In this document: piece by piece, positions 1-9,208 of the stretch
How the letters are laid out: each line of letters starts with the position of its first letter
Numbering within the stretch: position 1 is the first letter of the stretch
From: an uncultured Clostridia bacterium
Lineage (GTDB): Bacteria > Bacillota > Clostridia > Oscillospirales > Oscillospiraceae
Length of the DNA: 64,000 nucleotides
Reading direction: 5' to 3'
Assembly (NCBI GenBank): GCA_946629065.1
Contig: CAMOXK010000002.1
Span: 1-64,000, forward strand
Translations under genes and position numbers: made by a program
Notes under the pieces: model-generated
Told to the model about the DNA's origin: nothing
What the model saw: the letters and a program-made list of their open reading frames with translations, nothing else
The model's database searches: none

Positions 1-78
1 TATATGTTCAAGGGCTTCAACGAAGTATGGCACAATTCTGGCCACAAGACTTTAATGATTTCTATTTGAAAGTAGTAT
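1..78 (+). repeat. MITE family A, copy 1 (truncated by window edge)
   Basis: Ends in ...tatttgaaagtagtat. Near-identical to the right half of 60948-61110 and, inverted, to the copy at 991-1155. Confidence 0.85.
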
Positions 79-767
79 CATACCTGCCTGCAAAGGCCCA
101 GACCGCAGAGCTGCTCAGCCAGGTATCCGGCGATCTGCCGGTTTCCGGTCTCGTTGGGATGTACGCCATCCCCAAACCAGTCCGGGTGCCCCTGCGTAAA
201 GGCATTGAGATCCACCACAGGCAGCCCCTTCCCTGCCGCTTCCTCCCGGATGATGGGGACGATCTCAGCGTCGATGGTCTCTCCGTCGATATCGTAGGCT
301 ACCTTCCCGATCTTCGGATCGTCATAGCACCGGGGCGGCGTCATCGGCACCACCCCAGGGCGCTGAGGCAGGCTGCAATATTCCTCCAGGAAGGAGGACA
401 GCTCCCGTCTGTAGCGCTCTTTGTCCCAGTTATAGGGTTTTGCGTCATTGGTCCCAAGCATGATGAGGTAGATCTCCGCCCCGCAGCAACGGGAGATCTT
501 ATAGAATTTATCCCTTTTATAGGGATAGTCTCCTTCGTCCTGCAGCGTTCTGCCGCTGATGCCGTAGTTGATGACCTGGTATTCCTCCCCCAGGAGTTCA
601 TTGAGAAAGTGCTCCCAGGTCAGCTGTGTTTTCCCGTTGACGCCCGCGCCGAAGGTGATGCTGTCGCCAATGCAGGCGATATGAGTTTTCCCGGGCATTA
701 CCTCCGGTGTCTTGGGGACAACAAGGTATTTCAGAACCAGATGCGAGATGAAATCACCAAATCCCAT
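78..767 (-). CDS. SGNH/GDSL-type hydrolase
   Basis: GDSIT block, GTNDA motif and C-terminal DGVHPN. Start chosen at MGFGDF, which has ggaggaaaaccc upstream; the ORF is open to 875. Confidence 0.75.
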   Translation of the reverse strand: MGFGDFISHLVLKYLVVPKTPEVMPGKTHIACIGDSITFGAGVNGKTQLTWEHFLNELLGEEYQVINYGISGRTLQDEGDYPYKRDKFYKISRCCGAEIYLIMLGTNDAKPYNWDKERYRRELSSFLEEYCSLPQRPGVVPMTPPRCYDDPKIGKVAYDIDGETIDAEIVPIIREEAAGKGLPVVDLNAFTQGHPDWFGDGVHPNETGNRQIAGYLAEQLCGLGLCRQV

Positions 768-990
768 GGGTTTTCCTCCAACACGTGTCTGTTTCATAAA
801 GGATTGCCGAGCCGCTTCTCCTGCTTGGAAAACGTGCCGGCGCAATCGTTCCGATTCTCTCCGCTTGAAATACACGCCGACCTTGGCCTCGGCGTCTCAC
901 CAGGCGATCAACGTACGGTTTCATGATCCTGCCGATGCGGATGGACTTGCAAGGGTTCGGAAGCTATCGTTCCGCGGCGTTTTCCTCCTT

Positions 991-1155
991 ATACTACTTT
1001 CAAATAGAAATCTTTAAAGTCTTGTGGCCAGAATTGTGCCATACTTCGTTGAAGCCCTTGACCATATATCTCCATTATGCTCTGCGGCCTTCGCCTCGTC
1101 TGGCGCAATTGAAGTCTCGCAATCCTTTTTAAAGCTTCTTATTTGAAAGTAGTAT
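991..1155 (-). repeat. MITE family A, copy 2 (165 bp)
   Basis: Terminal inverted repeats ATACTACTTTCAAATA(A)GAAnCTTTAAA; same internal sequence as 60948-61110 in opposite orientation. Confidence 0.9.
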
Positions 1156-1655
1156 TAGTTTCTGCCGATCAATTGAAAGGAACGTTCCGTATACTGGTGT
1201 ACTTCGATGCGGTTGCCGTCCGGGTCATGGAACCACAGGGCCCAGGTGTGATCGCAGTTGAGCTGCGGCTTTACATCGATGATATCCTCTACGCCTTTTT
1301 CGATGAGTTTGTTATAAAAGGCTTGAATATCGTCTACCACAAAAGAAAAATGGGTATAGCCGTAATTGGCCGGATTATAGGGGTTATCGATGTGGGCGCC
1401 CACCTCATGGAAGAGCTCAATGAAATAGCCGTCCATCCACTCCAGATAGACGATCCACCGGACGTCCTTTAATTTCTCCAGACGCGCCATCACTTCGGGC
1501 GGAACCTGGGCGCGCTCTTCCGCAGTCGGCGGGATCATGTCGCCGTAATAGAGGGTGAATTTCTCTTTGCAGCCCAGGATCTCCTTATAAAACCGCACAC
1601 TCTTGTCCAGATCATGGCAAACGAAGCCCAGATGAGAATTGGCTTGTACGATCAT
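1155..1655 (-). CDS. VOC family (glyoxalase/bleomycin-resistance fold) protein
   Basis: HLGFVCHDLDKSVRFYKEILG... and WFHDPDGNRIEVHQY motifs. Confidence 0.85.
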   Translation of the reverse strand: MIVQANSHLGFVCHDLDKSVRFYKEILGCKEKFTLYYGDMIPPTAEERAQVPPEVMARLEKLKDVRWIVYLEWMDGYFIELFHEVGAHIDNPYNPANYGYTHFSFVVDDIQAFYNKLIEKGVEDIIDVKPQLNCDHTWALWFHDPDGNRIEVHQYTERSFQLIGRN

Positions 1656-2755
1656 TTCAGCAGTTCCTTCCAGCCTTCAAAAGCGGCGGGACGGTCACAG
1701 ACGGTCTCCGTCGTACAGGCCTGCCCGCACTTTCCGCTTTCGATGATTTTCTCGATCACATCCAGCACATGGCAGGGCATTTCGGCGCTGACCTCAGGCG
1801 TGCCGCCCTCCCGGATGCATCTTGCCATGTCCGCTACGCCCAGACCCCGGCAGTTGTCCGACAGGGTCGATACCGGCTCCAGGGTCTGCCATACAGCCTC
1901 ACGGGGGTCGTTCGGCAGATAACGGACCTCGCCGCCGAACTGGTTGGCGTCCCCCAGCTGCAAAATGCCTTTGGTGCCCTGGATGGTGAAATAGGCCTGA
2001 TCCTGCATGGCGCTGTCGCCGTTCAGGGAGAAGGTGCCGGTGATGCCGCTTTTTGTAGTGAGGATAGCGTTGACCTGGGACTCGTTGTCGTAGACATAGT
2101 CCTGTCCGTAGTCCGGGCTGAAGGGCACCACATTGGGGCGGGTCTTCGCGTGGTTGCCCACTTTGGCATAGACCTCCGCCATCGGCCCCAGCAGGGAGAC
2201 CAGCGCCGTGAGATAATACACGCCGTAGTCGTAGCAGATGCCGCCGCCCGGCTGCCGCAGAAACTTGAAGAGGCTGGCCAGCACGGTCAGATCCCGGTTG
2301 GCCGCCACATGGAAGGAGGTGATCTCGCCGATCAGCCCCTCGTCCAGCGCCTTGCGCCCGGTCTGAAGGAGGCTGCCCAGGAAGGTCTCCGGCGCCGCGC
2401 CCAGCAGCAGGCCCTTTTCTTTCGCCAGGGAAACCAGCTCCTTCGCCTGCCAGAGCTCCGTGGCGATGGGCTTTTCGGTATAGACGTGCTTCCCGGCCAG
2501 CAGCGCCTTTTTCACCAGTTCATAGTGGCTGGGCGCCGGGGTGAGCACCATGATCAGCTCCACCTTGGGATCGGCCAGGATCTCATCTGTGGAGGCCGGG
2601 CGAATACCAAACTGAGCGGCTTTCTTCTCTGCGTTCTCCCGATGGCTGGCGCAGCAGGCCAGCACGTCCAGTGTGGCGTATTTGTTTATCATATTGCTCA
2701 GATAGATATCGCTGATGGCTCCGCAGCCGATAACAGCGGTTTTAACTGGTTTCAC
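1652..2755 (-). CDS. Gfo/Idh/MocA family oxidoreductase
   Basis: N-terminal Rossmann IGCGAISDIY and KHVYTEKPIA motif typical of the family. Confidence 0.9.
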   Translation of the reverse strand: MKPVKTAVIGCGAISDIYLSNMINKYATLDVLACCASHRENAEKKAAQFGIRPASTDEILADPKVELIMVLTPAPSHYELVKKALLAGKHVYTEKPIATELWQAKELVSLAKEKGLLLGAAPETFLGSLLQTGRKALDEGLIGEITSFHVAANRDLTVLASLFKFLRQPGGGICYDYGVYYLTALVSLLGPMAEVYAKVGNHAKTRPNVVPFSPDYGQDYVYDNESQVNAILTTKSGITGTFSLNGDSAMQDQAYFTIQGTKGILQLGDANQFGGEVRYLPNDPREAVWQTLEPVSTLSDNCRGLGVADMARCIREGGTPEVSAEMPCHVLDVIEKIIESGKCGQACTTETVCDRPAAFEGWKELLK

Positions 2756-2776
2756 GTTGCTCTCTCCTTTCTCAAA

Positions 2777-4105
2777 TCATTCCTCAAATCCGTTGTTGTG
2801 GATCACATCCCGGTACCAGCCTGCGCTCTTTTTTGGGATGAGTTCCATTCTCTCATAGTCGGTATAGTACAGACCGAAGCGGGCGGCAAAGCCAGCCGAC
2901 CACTCAAAGTTATCCATCAGCGACCAGAGGTAATAGCCGCGCACGTCGATGCCGTCGTCCATGGCCCGGCGCACATGGCGCAGGGTCTCCGATACGTAAG
3001 CGATGCGCTCGTCGTCGTTCAGGATCGCCTCCCGGTCCGGGCCGTCGTCCTGGGCCATGCCGTTTTCGGTGATGTAGATAGGAATATCGATTTGATACTG
3101 TTCCGCCAGCATGTGCAGCACATCGTACACCGCCTCCAGATGCTGCTCCGGGCGGTTCTGGAAGTTGCCGCCCTCGGCAGCCCTGCGCTGCTCGTCGGCG
3201 TTGTCATAGAGGCCGTTGTAGAAGTTCAGTCCATAGAAATCCAGCTTTTGGCAGATCGTATCCATGTCGCCCGGTTCCATGGCGGGCGTGAAGCCAGTCT
3301 CCTCCATATAGTCCGTCAGCTCCTCGCTGTAGCCGCCGAGAAACAGCGGATGCAGGAACATGCCGTAGCCCTCGATCTCGTTGTTCCTCACGGCGCTGGC
3401 AATATCATCCCCATTGTCAGGTCTTGCGGGATAGTGCTTCCACACGTCCACCACCACACCGATCTGACCGGGCAGCTGCCGTGAACGGAAGAGTTTGACC
3501 GCCTCCCCGTGGCAGAGCAGCAGATGATGGATGCACTGGCGGGCATATTTCTCGTCCGTCAGGCCCGGGGCGAAGAAGCCCTTGGCGTGGCCCACATAGG
3601 TGGCGATGGGCTCGTTGAAGGTGACCCAGTAGTCCACCAGGTCGCCGAAGCAGTCAAAGAGGATCGAGGCGTAGTTTAAGTACCAGCCGACGATTTCCCG
3701 GTTGCCGAAGCCGCCCTTGATCTGAAGGGCATAGGGCAGGTCCCAGTGATAGATCGTGGCGTTGACCTGAATGCTTGCTTCCTTCAATGCGGTAAGCAGG
3801 CGCTTGTAGTAGTCGATCCCTGCGGGATTGACTTCCCCGATCCCGTCCGGAAGGATGCGGGACCAGGAGAAGGACAGGCGGTAGGCTTTTACGCCCAAAT
3901 TCTTGAGAAGAGCCACGTCCCGCTCGATGTTGTGATAGGAGTCGCAGCAGACGTCCGGGACGCCGCCGTTCTTGATCTTGCCGGGCAGGCGGCTGAACAC
4001 GTCCCAGATAGAGGGGCCTCGCCCGTCCTCAAAGGCAGCGCCTTCGATCTGCGCGGCGGCGGTGGCAACACCCCAGACAAAGTTTTCGGGAAACCGGTAG
4101 AACAT
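2777..4105 (-). CDS. GH1 family beta-glucosidase
   Basis: FPENFVWGVATAAAQIEGA, TFNEP (acid/base) and ITENG (nucleophile). Start at MFYRFPENF. Confidence 0.95.
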   Translation of the reverse strand: MFYRFPENFVWGVATAAAQIEGAAFEDGRGPSIWDVFSRLPGKIKNGGVPDVCCDSYHNIERDVALLKNLGVKAYRLSFSWSRILPDGIGEVNPAGIDYYKRLLTALKEASIQVNATIYHWDLPYALQIKGGFGNREIVGWYLNYASILFDCFGDLVDYWVTFNEPIATYVGHAKGFFAPGLTDEKYARQCIHHLLLCHGEAVKLFRSRQLPGQIGVVVDVWKHYPARPDNGDDIASAVRNNEIEGYGMFLHPLFLGGYSEELTDYMEETGFTPAMEPGDMDTICQKLDFYGLNFYNGLYDNADEQRRAAEGGNFQNRPEQHLEAVYDVLHMLAEQYQIDIPIYITENGMAQDDGPDREAILNDDERIAYVSETLRHVRRAMDDGIDVRGYYLWSLMDNFEWSAGFAARFGLYYTDYERMELIPKKSAGWYRDVIHNNGFEE

Positions 4106-4177
4106 CAAAATTCCTCCTTTTTTGAAAAACAGGGATGTGATGAACACATCCCTGTATACGTGCTATCCGTTTTTAGC

Positions 4178-5593
4178 TTACTCGCCTTTGGCCAGCATCT
4201 CGGCCTCGATCCGCTCATTGTCCTTGATGATGGCGGGGAGTTTCTCCTCGAAATCATACTTGAAGAGGAACAGGAAGATCAGCACGAACATAGCCAGAGG
4301 AATGTAGGAGTTGAGTGCAAAGACAGAGCCCTTCAGAGCACCTGTCAGGTTGGCAAGGCCGGCGCCCTTGGCAAGGAAGGCATCGTAGCCGCCGGCGGCC
4401 AGGACCCAGCCGATCAGGGAGCCGCCCACACCGCCGCCGAGCTTGCCGACGAAGGAGTTGGAGGCGTTGGTCATGCCGGTGATGCGCACGCCGTGCTTCT
4501 GCATGTTCTGCTCAGCGGTGTTCAGGGTCATGGCGGGGAGAACGGAGATCAGAGGAATGGTGGCATACATCATGAGGCAGCCGCCAGCCAGGAACATGAT
4601 GGAGTTCATGGGCATGGCCATGCGGATGATGCAGCCGACGACACCGATGACGCAGGCCCACTTGGCGGTGCCGGTCAGGCCAAACTTCTTGATCCAGAAG
4701 CCGACCGTCAGGAAGCCGATGACAGAGGGGAAGATGTTGACGGTGTTGACGGTGGAGTAGAAGCCGGGGTTATCCATGATGATGGAGCCGTAGAACATGG
4801 GGGCCACCAGGATGACGCCGTACATGATGTTCATGGCCACACCCACGAGGGTGATGATGATCCAGTACTTGTTGCTGAGCAGCATCTTGATGCCCTGCAG
4901 GATACCGACCTTGGCTTCCTTCTCAGCCATGGCGCCCTCGTCGTGGTAGATTTCACGAGAGAACTTGTAGGTGATGAAGAGGCAGATCGCGGAGAGCACG
5001 CCCAGAATGGCGCCGAACTTGACCCAGGCCATCTGATCGTCGCCCAGGGCCACGGTGATGGGGATCAGGCCGATGCCGCAGGCCACGCCGATGGCATAAC
5101 CGACTGCCGCGCGCCAGGTGCCCATCTTGCCCTTCTCTTCCGAGCTGCGGGTCTTATAGGACATCATGGTGTAGTAAGGAACGGCGATGGCGGTGTACAC
5201 GATGGCGGAGGCGAAGACGGTGGTGACCAGGGCATAGACGTAGCGGAAGCCGCCCATTCCCTTGGGGACTGTGAACAGCAGCACGCATGCCAGGAACAGG
5301 GGGATGACCATACGCAGCAGCCAGGGGCGGGCCTTGCCGGTCTTGGTGTTGGTCTTGTCCACGATCTTGCCCATGAAGAGGTCGGTGACCGCGTCGAAGA
5401 TCTTGGAGATCAGCAGGACCGTCGCAACCGTGGCGGAGGCCAGGCCGACCTTGGTGGTGTAGAAGTAGGTGAGCTGTCCGGTGAGCTGGTTGATGGAGTT
5501 CAGGCCGAACTGTCCGAGGGAGTCGGTAAGATAATCTACCGGGCGAAGATGCTTTTGCTGGCCGTCTTTGTCAAGGCCGAGTTCTTTTGCCAT
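4178..5593 (-). CDS. MFS transporter, glycoside-pentoside-hexuronide (GPH):cation symporter-like
   Basis: Multi-TM protein; DLFMGKIVDKTNTKTGKARPWLLR is characteristic of the GPH family. Start at MAKELGLD. Confidence 0.85.
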   Translation of the reverse strand: MAKELGLDKDGQQKHLRPVDYLTDSLGQFGLNSINQLTGQLTYFYTTKVGLASATVATVLLISKIFDAVTDLFMGKIVDKTNTKTGKARPWLLRMVIPLFLACVLLFTVPKGMGGFRYVYALVTTVFASAIVYTAIAVPYYTMMSYKTRSSEEKGKMGTWRAAVGYAIGVACGIGLIPITVALGDDQMAWVKFGAILGVLSAICLFITYKFSREIYHDEGAMAEKEAKVGILQGIKMLLSNKYWIIITLVGVAMNIMYGVILVAPMFYGSIIMDNPGFYSTVNTVNIFPSVIGFLTVGFWIKKFGLTGTAKWACVIGVVGCIIRMAMPMNSIMFLAGGCLMMYATIPLISVLPAMTLNTAEQNMQKHGVRITGMTNASNSFVGKLGGGVGGSLIGWVLAAGGYDAFLAKGAGLANLTGALKGSVFALNSYIPLAMFVLIFLFLFKYDFEEKLPAIIKDNERIEAEMLAKGE

Positions 5594-5761
5594 GGTTTTT
5601 TCCTCCTCAATATAATATGCTGCGGATTTCTTTTCTCCGAAGTCCGGGAAGTGCAAGTCTCACGTTTCCATGACTTCCTTCTGATTTTATAATAGCAGGC
5701 CGCATACTTTTGTTCTACAAATATTCTGTAATTTTTGTCCTTATTTTGGCACAACTTGTTG

Positions 5762-5928
5762 CTAGGTAAACGCTGATTAAATCGGCGAGAGCAGATTGCG
5801 AGAGAATTTGCGTTCTGATGAAGGCAGTTTTTCGCAGGAATACTTTGTGTATTGCAAGAAAAAGTGACGAAATCAGGGCGGAAATTATCCGCAAGATGCC
5901 GATGACGATTTGATCAGCGTTTACTTAG
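5762..5928. repeat. MITE family B: 167-bp full-length imperfect hairpin
   Basis: Terminal inverted repeats CTAGGTAAACGCTGATTAAATCG / CTAAGTAAACGCTGATCAAATCG; complementarity continues inward over much of each arm. Confidence 0.75.
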
Positions 5929-7484
5929 ACTTCGTAGAACCGCATGTCGCCCCAGATCTGCATCAGGTGACGGCGGTCCAGTTGCTCGGTGCGGGTGTCG
6001 CGGTTGAAGATCCGCACGGGGGAATTGGCCCCCTCAAAGCGAGCCCAATCGGGATTCGGCTCACCGGTCTTGGTAAAGCGCACCCAGTCGCCGTGCATCT
6101 CGGCCGCGATCTTGTCAAAGACCTCCTCCGGCTCCCCGTCGAAGACGAAGTGGCTGAAGTGGAAGTCCTTGTTCTCAAAAACGGCGGGCAGCTCGAAGGC
6201 ATGGCTGGCCTTCCAGCCGGTGGCGACGCCGGAGGCGGTCACCAGCTCGTAGCGGTACATCCACACGTCGTCCGTGTACTTTTTCTGACCCATGGCCACC
6301 TTGATGGCGGGCATCTCAAAGGCGTAGTCGGTGGCAAAGCGGATAAAGGGATCGCCGCCGATCTGCCGATGGTCGCCGCTGCCGCCGAATTTGCCGCCGT
6401 CCTGGTCGTTCTGGTGCTGGAACATCACGAAGGAGTCCCGGGCAGAGGGATGGTAAAAGCCCACCACGTCGGGGATCGCGTCGGCGTGCTTGTTTTTCTC
6501 CAGCATCTCGGCGATCATGGTCCAGGAATTGGGGAAGCCCGTGTTCTCCGGATGAACGAACATGGTGCCCTCGTGCATATTGGTGCCGATGATGAGCTTC
6601 ACGCCCTCGGCACTGCCGCCGCGGATGGCGTCGATGGGCCGCACGGGAAGCAGATCGTCCTGCACGGGAGAGGGAAGAAACATGCCGGGATTGCGGTACT
6701 GGTGATGCAGGGCCACATAGTTGTTGCCCTTGAGGAAGCTGTAGGGATCGCCGGTGAGGAGCTTCTCCGCCATCTCTGCCTCGGTCCAGCCCATGCCCTC
6801 CAGAAACAGGGCGATGTTGGCGCGGGCCACCTGATGGGTGGTGACGCAGTTGGGCAGGGCGCTCTGGGCGATGGCCTGCTGGAAATAGCCCTTTACGGAA
6901 GGAACAGCCAGCATATTGACCACGGAGGCACCGCCCGCGGATTCGCCGGCGATGGTGACGCGATTCGGGTCGCCGCCGAAGAATTCGATGTTCTCATGGA
7001 TCCACTTGAGCGCCAGGATCTGGTCCGACAGGCCGCAGTTGGAATCAAAGTTCTCGCAGCCGGGGAAGGTGGTGAAGTCATAGAAGCCCAGCACGTTCAT
7101 GCGGTACTGGAAGGAGACGAACACCAGCCCGTCCCGGGCGAAGGCTTTGCCGTTGTAGATCCCATCGCTGGCAGCGCCCGTGTTGTATCCGCCGCCATGG
7201 ATCCAAACGAAGACCGGCAGCTTTTCGCCCTCCAGCGGCCGCTGGACATTCACGAACAGGCAGTCTTCGCTGCCGCGGGGCTTGCCTTCGTCGAACTGCA
7301 CCGCCGGGGACCCGTATTCCTTCGCGTCGAACACGCCCTCCCAGGGGGCTTTGGCCAGAGAGCGCTTGAAGCGCAGCGCACCCACCGGAGCTTCTGCGTA
7401 GGGAATGCCCAGGTATTCCACGATGCCGTCTCTCTCGTAGCCTTTTACCTTGCCGCTGTTGGTCTGTACAATGTACTCAGCCAT
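5925..7484 (-). CDS. Type-B carboxylesterase/lipase family protein
   Basis: EDCLFVNVQRP, GESAGG nucleophile elbow and VWIHGGGY oxyanion motif. Confidence 0.92.
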   Translation of the reverse strand: MAEYIVQTNSGKVKGYERDGIVEYLGIPYAEAPVGALRFKRSLAKAPWEGVFDAKEYGSPAVQFDEGKPRGSEDCLFVNVQRPLEGEKLPVFVWIHGGGYNTGAASDGIYNGKAFARDGLVFVSFQYRMNVLGFYDFTTFPGCENFDSNCGLSDQILALKWIHENIEFFGGDPNRVTIAGESAGGASVVNMLAVPSVKGYFQQAIAQSALPNCVTTHQVARANIALFLEGMGWTEAEMAEKLLTGDPYSFLKGNNYVALHHQYRNPGMFLPSPVQDDLLPVRPIDAIRGGSAEGVKLIIGTNMHEGTMFVHPENTGFPNSWTMIAEMLEKNKHADAIPDVVGFYHPSARDSFVMFQHQNDQDGGKFGGSGDHRQIGGDPFIRFATDYAFEMPAIKVAMGQKKYTDDVWMYRYELVTASGVATGWKASHAFELPAVFENKDFHFSHFVFDGEPEEVFDKIAAEMHGDWVRFTKTGEPNPDWARFEGANSPVRIFNRDTRTEQLDRRHLMQIWGDMRFYEV

Positions 7485-7499
7485 GGTGATCCTCCCTTT

Positions 7500-8702
7500 T
7501 TATCTTTTTGCCTGCGCGACTCTCGCGCCAAGTTCTTCCAAATCCGCCTTGCTGCCGGTCATCTGCTGAATCGCCTTTGCTCTGGCACGGGGTTTGCAGC
7601 CGTCCTCCGGATCGGTGAAGATGCCGAAATACACCTCCGTCAGTCCGCCGATCTGGTTCTGCTCAATGCCGCCGCGCTGCAGCATGGCGTTTTCGTTGAG
7701 AAGCCGGAAGTTGTGGAGCGTACGCACGTAGGGCAGCTCCCGTGCGATCTCCAGCATCTTTTTGTTATACCCGGCGTAGCGCTTTTCCCACTCCGGATTG
7801 CCGCAGTCGGTGAAGCCGGATTCGGTCAGCAGCACCTGCTTGTGCCCGTCGCCGTATTTTTTCATCACCTTGTAGGCTGCGTCGTTGTAGCTCTTCCAGA
7901 GCTGGTCCGGCTCGTCTACGTCCAGGAACAGATCCGCGTCCGACACGTCCCGGTTGGTGAACACGTAGGGGTGCCAGGCCAGCAGATCAAAATAATCATC
8001 GGTATTTGCAGACCAGAACTTTCCGCTCTTAATGCGGGAGTATACCTTGTCCAGAGTCCAGGCCACGCCGTACATCACCGGCAGATAATCCGGCATGTCG
8101 CCGCCCAGACCGGGTGTGGACAGGGCGGGAGAGAAGGATGCAACTTTTGCCTTGGGATTTCCCCGGCGGACGCCCCGGGCGGCAAAGTACATCATGTCCA
8201 CCGCGATGTCCATCTTCTCATCCGCCGTAAAGGGTTCGGACATGTCCGAATCCAGAAAACCGTCCGGGTGCAGGAAGGCGTTCAGGTTCCACTCGTTGCC
8301 CACTTCCCAGATGGCCACCTGGGGGAACAGGGATGCCACGGTGTACCAGCTCTCTTCCAGCATCTGCAGCGCCTGCATATACAGGCTGTCCTCAGAGAGA
8401 TCGCGTTTCGGCATGGCATGCCCTTTCCGCTGCTTGCAGCCCTCCGGCAAAAACCATTCGTGGCTCATGGCCGTGACTTCGATATCCAGCGCGACGGCTC
8501 GATCCAGCAGACGCCGGTGACGCTCCACCTCTTCCGCGTTGGGCGTCGTCGGATCAATCAAAAGCTCCGTCAGGTGCATCCAGCTGCGGTAGGCATTGCA
8601 GCCCAGTCCCTTGACCAGATCGAGATAGGCCGGAGCGTCGATCCCCTGATCCCGCTGACGCTGAATGAGCGGTTCGCCCACGCCGTAAAAGCGCTCATGC
8701 AT
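7500..8702 (-). CDS. Glycoside hydrolase-like (clan GH-A type TIM barrel) protein
   Basis: VAIWEVGNEWNLN resembles the clan GH-A acid/base motif, and LLTESGFTD lies downstream. Start at MHERFYGVGEP. Confidence 0.6.
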   Translation of the reverse strand: MHERFYGVGEPLIQRQRDQGIDAPAYLDLVKGLGCNAYRSWMHLTELLIDPTTPNAEEVERHRRLLDRAVALDIEVTAMSHEWFLPEGCKQRKGHAMPKRDLSEDSLYMQALQMLEESWYTVASLFPQVAIWEVGNEWNLNAFLHPDGFLDSDMSEPFTADEKMDIAVDMMYFAARGVRRGNPKAKVASFSPALSTPGLGGDMPDYLPVMYGVAWTLDKVYSRIKSGKFWSANTDDYFDLLAWHPYVFTNRDVSDADLFLDVDEPDQLWKSYNDAAYKVMKKYGDGHKQVLLTESGFTDCGNPEWEKRYAGYNKKMLEIARELPYVRTLHNFRLLNENAMLQRGGIEQNQIGGLTEVYFGIFTDPEDGCKPRARAKAIQQMTGSKADLEELGARVAQAKR

Positions 8703-9129
8703 CCGTCTGCCCTCCGATCTCATAGAAATAGATGTGCAGACCGTCCGCCTCATCCACGCCCTCTCCGATAAACTGGCTGCGATGGAGATAAGGCGAGAGG
8801 GCCGCACTGTCGGTGTAGAAGGTCGGAACCGTGTGGAAGGGCATGGTTTTGGTCAGATCGTCGAACCAGCCGTTGTTCTCCACATAGATGTGGGCATCCT
8901 TTCCCGTGCTGTCCTTGCCGGTGAGCATATAGCGGGCGGACATATGGCGCACATGGGCGGCATTGACGACCTGGGTATCCACGCCGCAGGGCTCCACAAT
9001 GCCGTTGAAGAGAGTACTTTTGACGCTGCCCTTGAAGGGTATCATCAGCACCTCGCTGTTCTCGCCCTGCAGATGGACAGCCGGGCCGTTGGCCTCGATT
9101 TTGATATCCATGATCGGTTTCTGGTTCAT
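8695..9129 (-). CDS. DUF3237-like protein
   Basis: NGIVEPCGVDTQVVNAAHVRHMSARYMLTG...IYVENNGW resembles DUF3237 proteins; overlaps the next gene by 8 bp. Confidence 0.65.
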   Translation of the reverse strand: MNQKPIMDIKIEANGPAVHLQGENSEVLMIPFKGSVKSTLFNGIVEPCGVDTQVVNAAHVRHMSARYMLTGKDSTGKDAHIYVENNGWFDDLTKTMPFHTVPTFYTDSAALSPYLHRSQFIGEGVDEADGLHIYFYEIGGQTDA

Positions 9130-9150
9130 AGCCGCCTCCTATTAAACAGA

Positions 9151-9191
9151 ATTGACTTTCTTACCCTTATTGTAAGGGAAAGAAAGTCAAT
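9151..9191. terminator. Long inverted repeat (terminator or operator)
   Basis: attgactttcttaccctta / taagggaaagaaagtcaat: 19-bp arms with one mismatch, between the GH78 stop and the DUF3237 start. Confidence 0.55.
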
Positions 9192-9208
9192 TTGCCATCG
9201 TTATTCTG

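Noticed and set aside
8236-8256. ggttcggacatgtccgaatcc palindrome as another dispersed site
   Set aside because: Different core (TCGGACATGTCCGA) and spacing, within a conserved coding region; probably coincidental.
5910-8771. 953-aa plus-strand ORF opposite esterase and glycosidase genes
   Set aside because: His/Val/Gly-rich shadow ORF with no start context; the minus strand has clear catalytic motifs.
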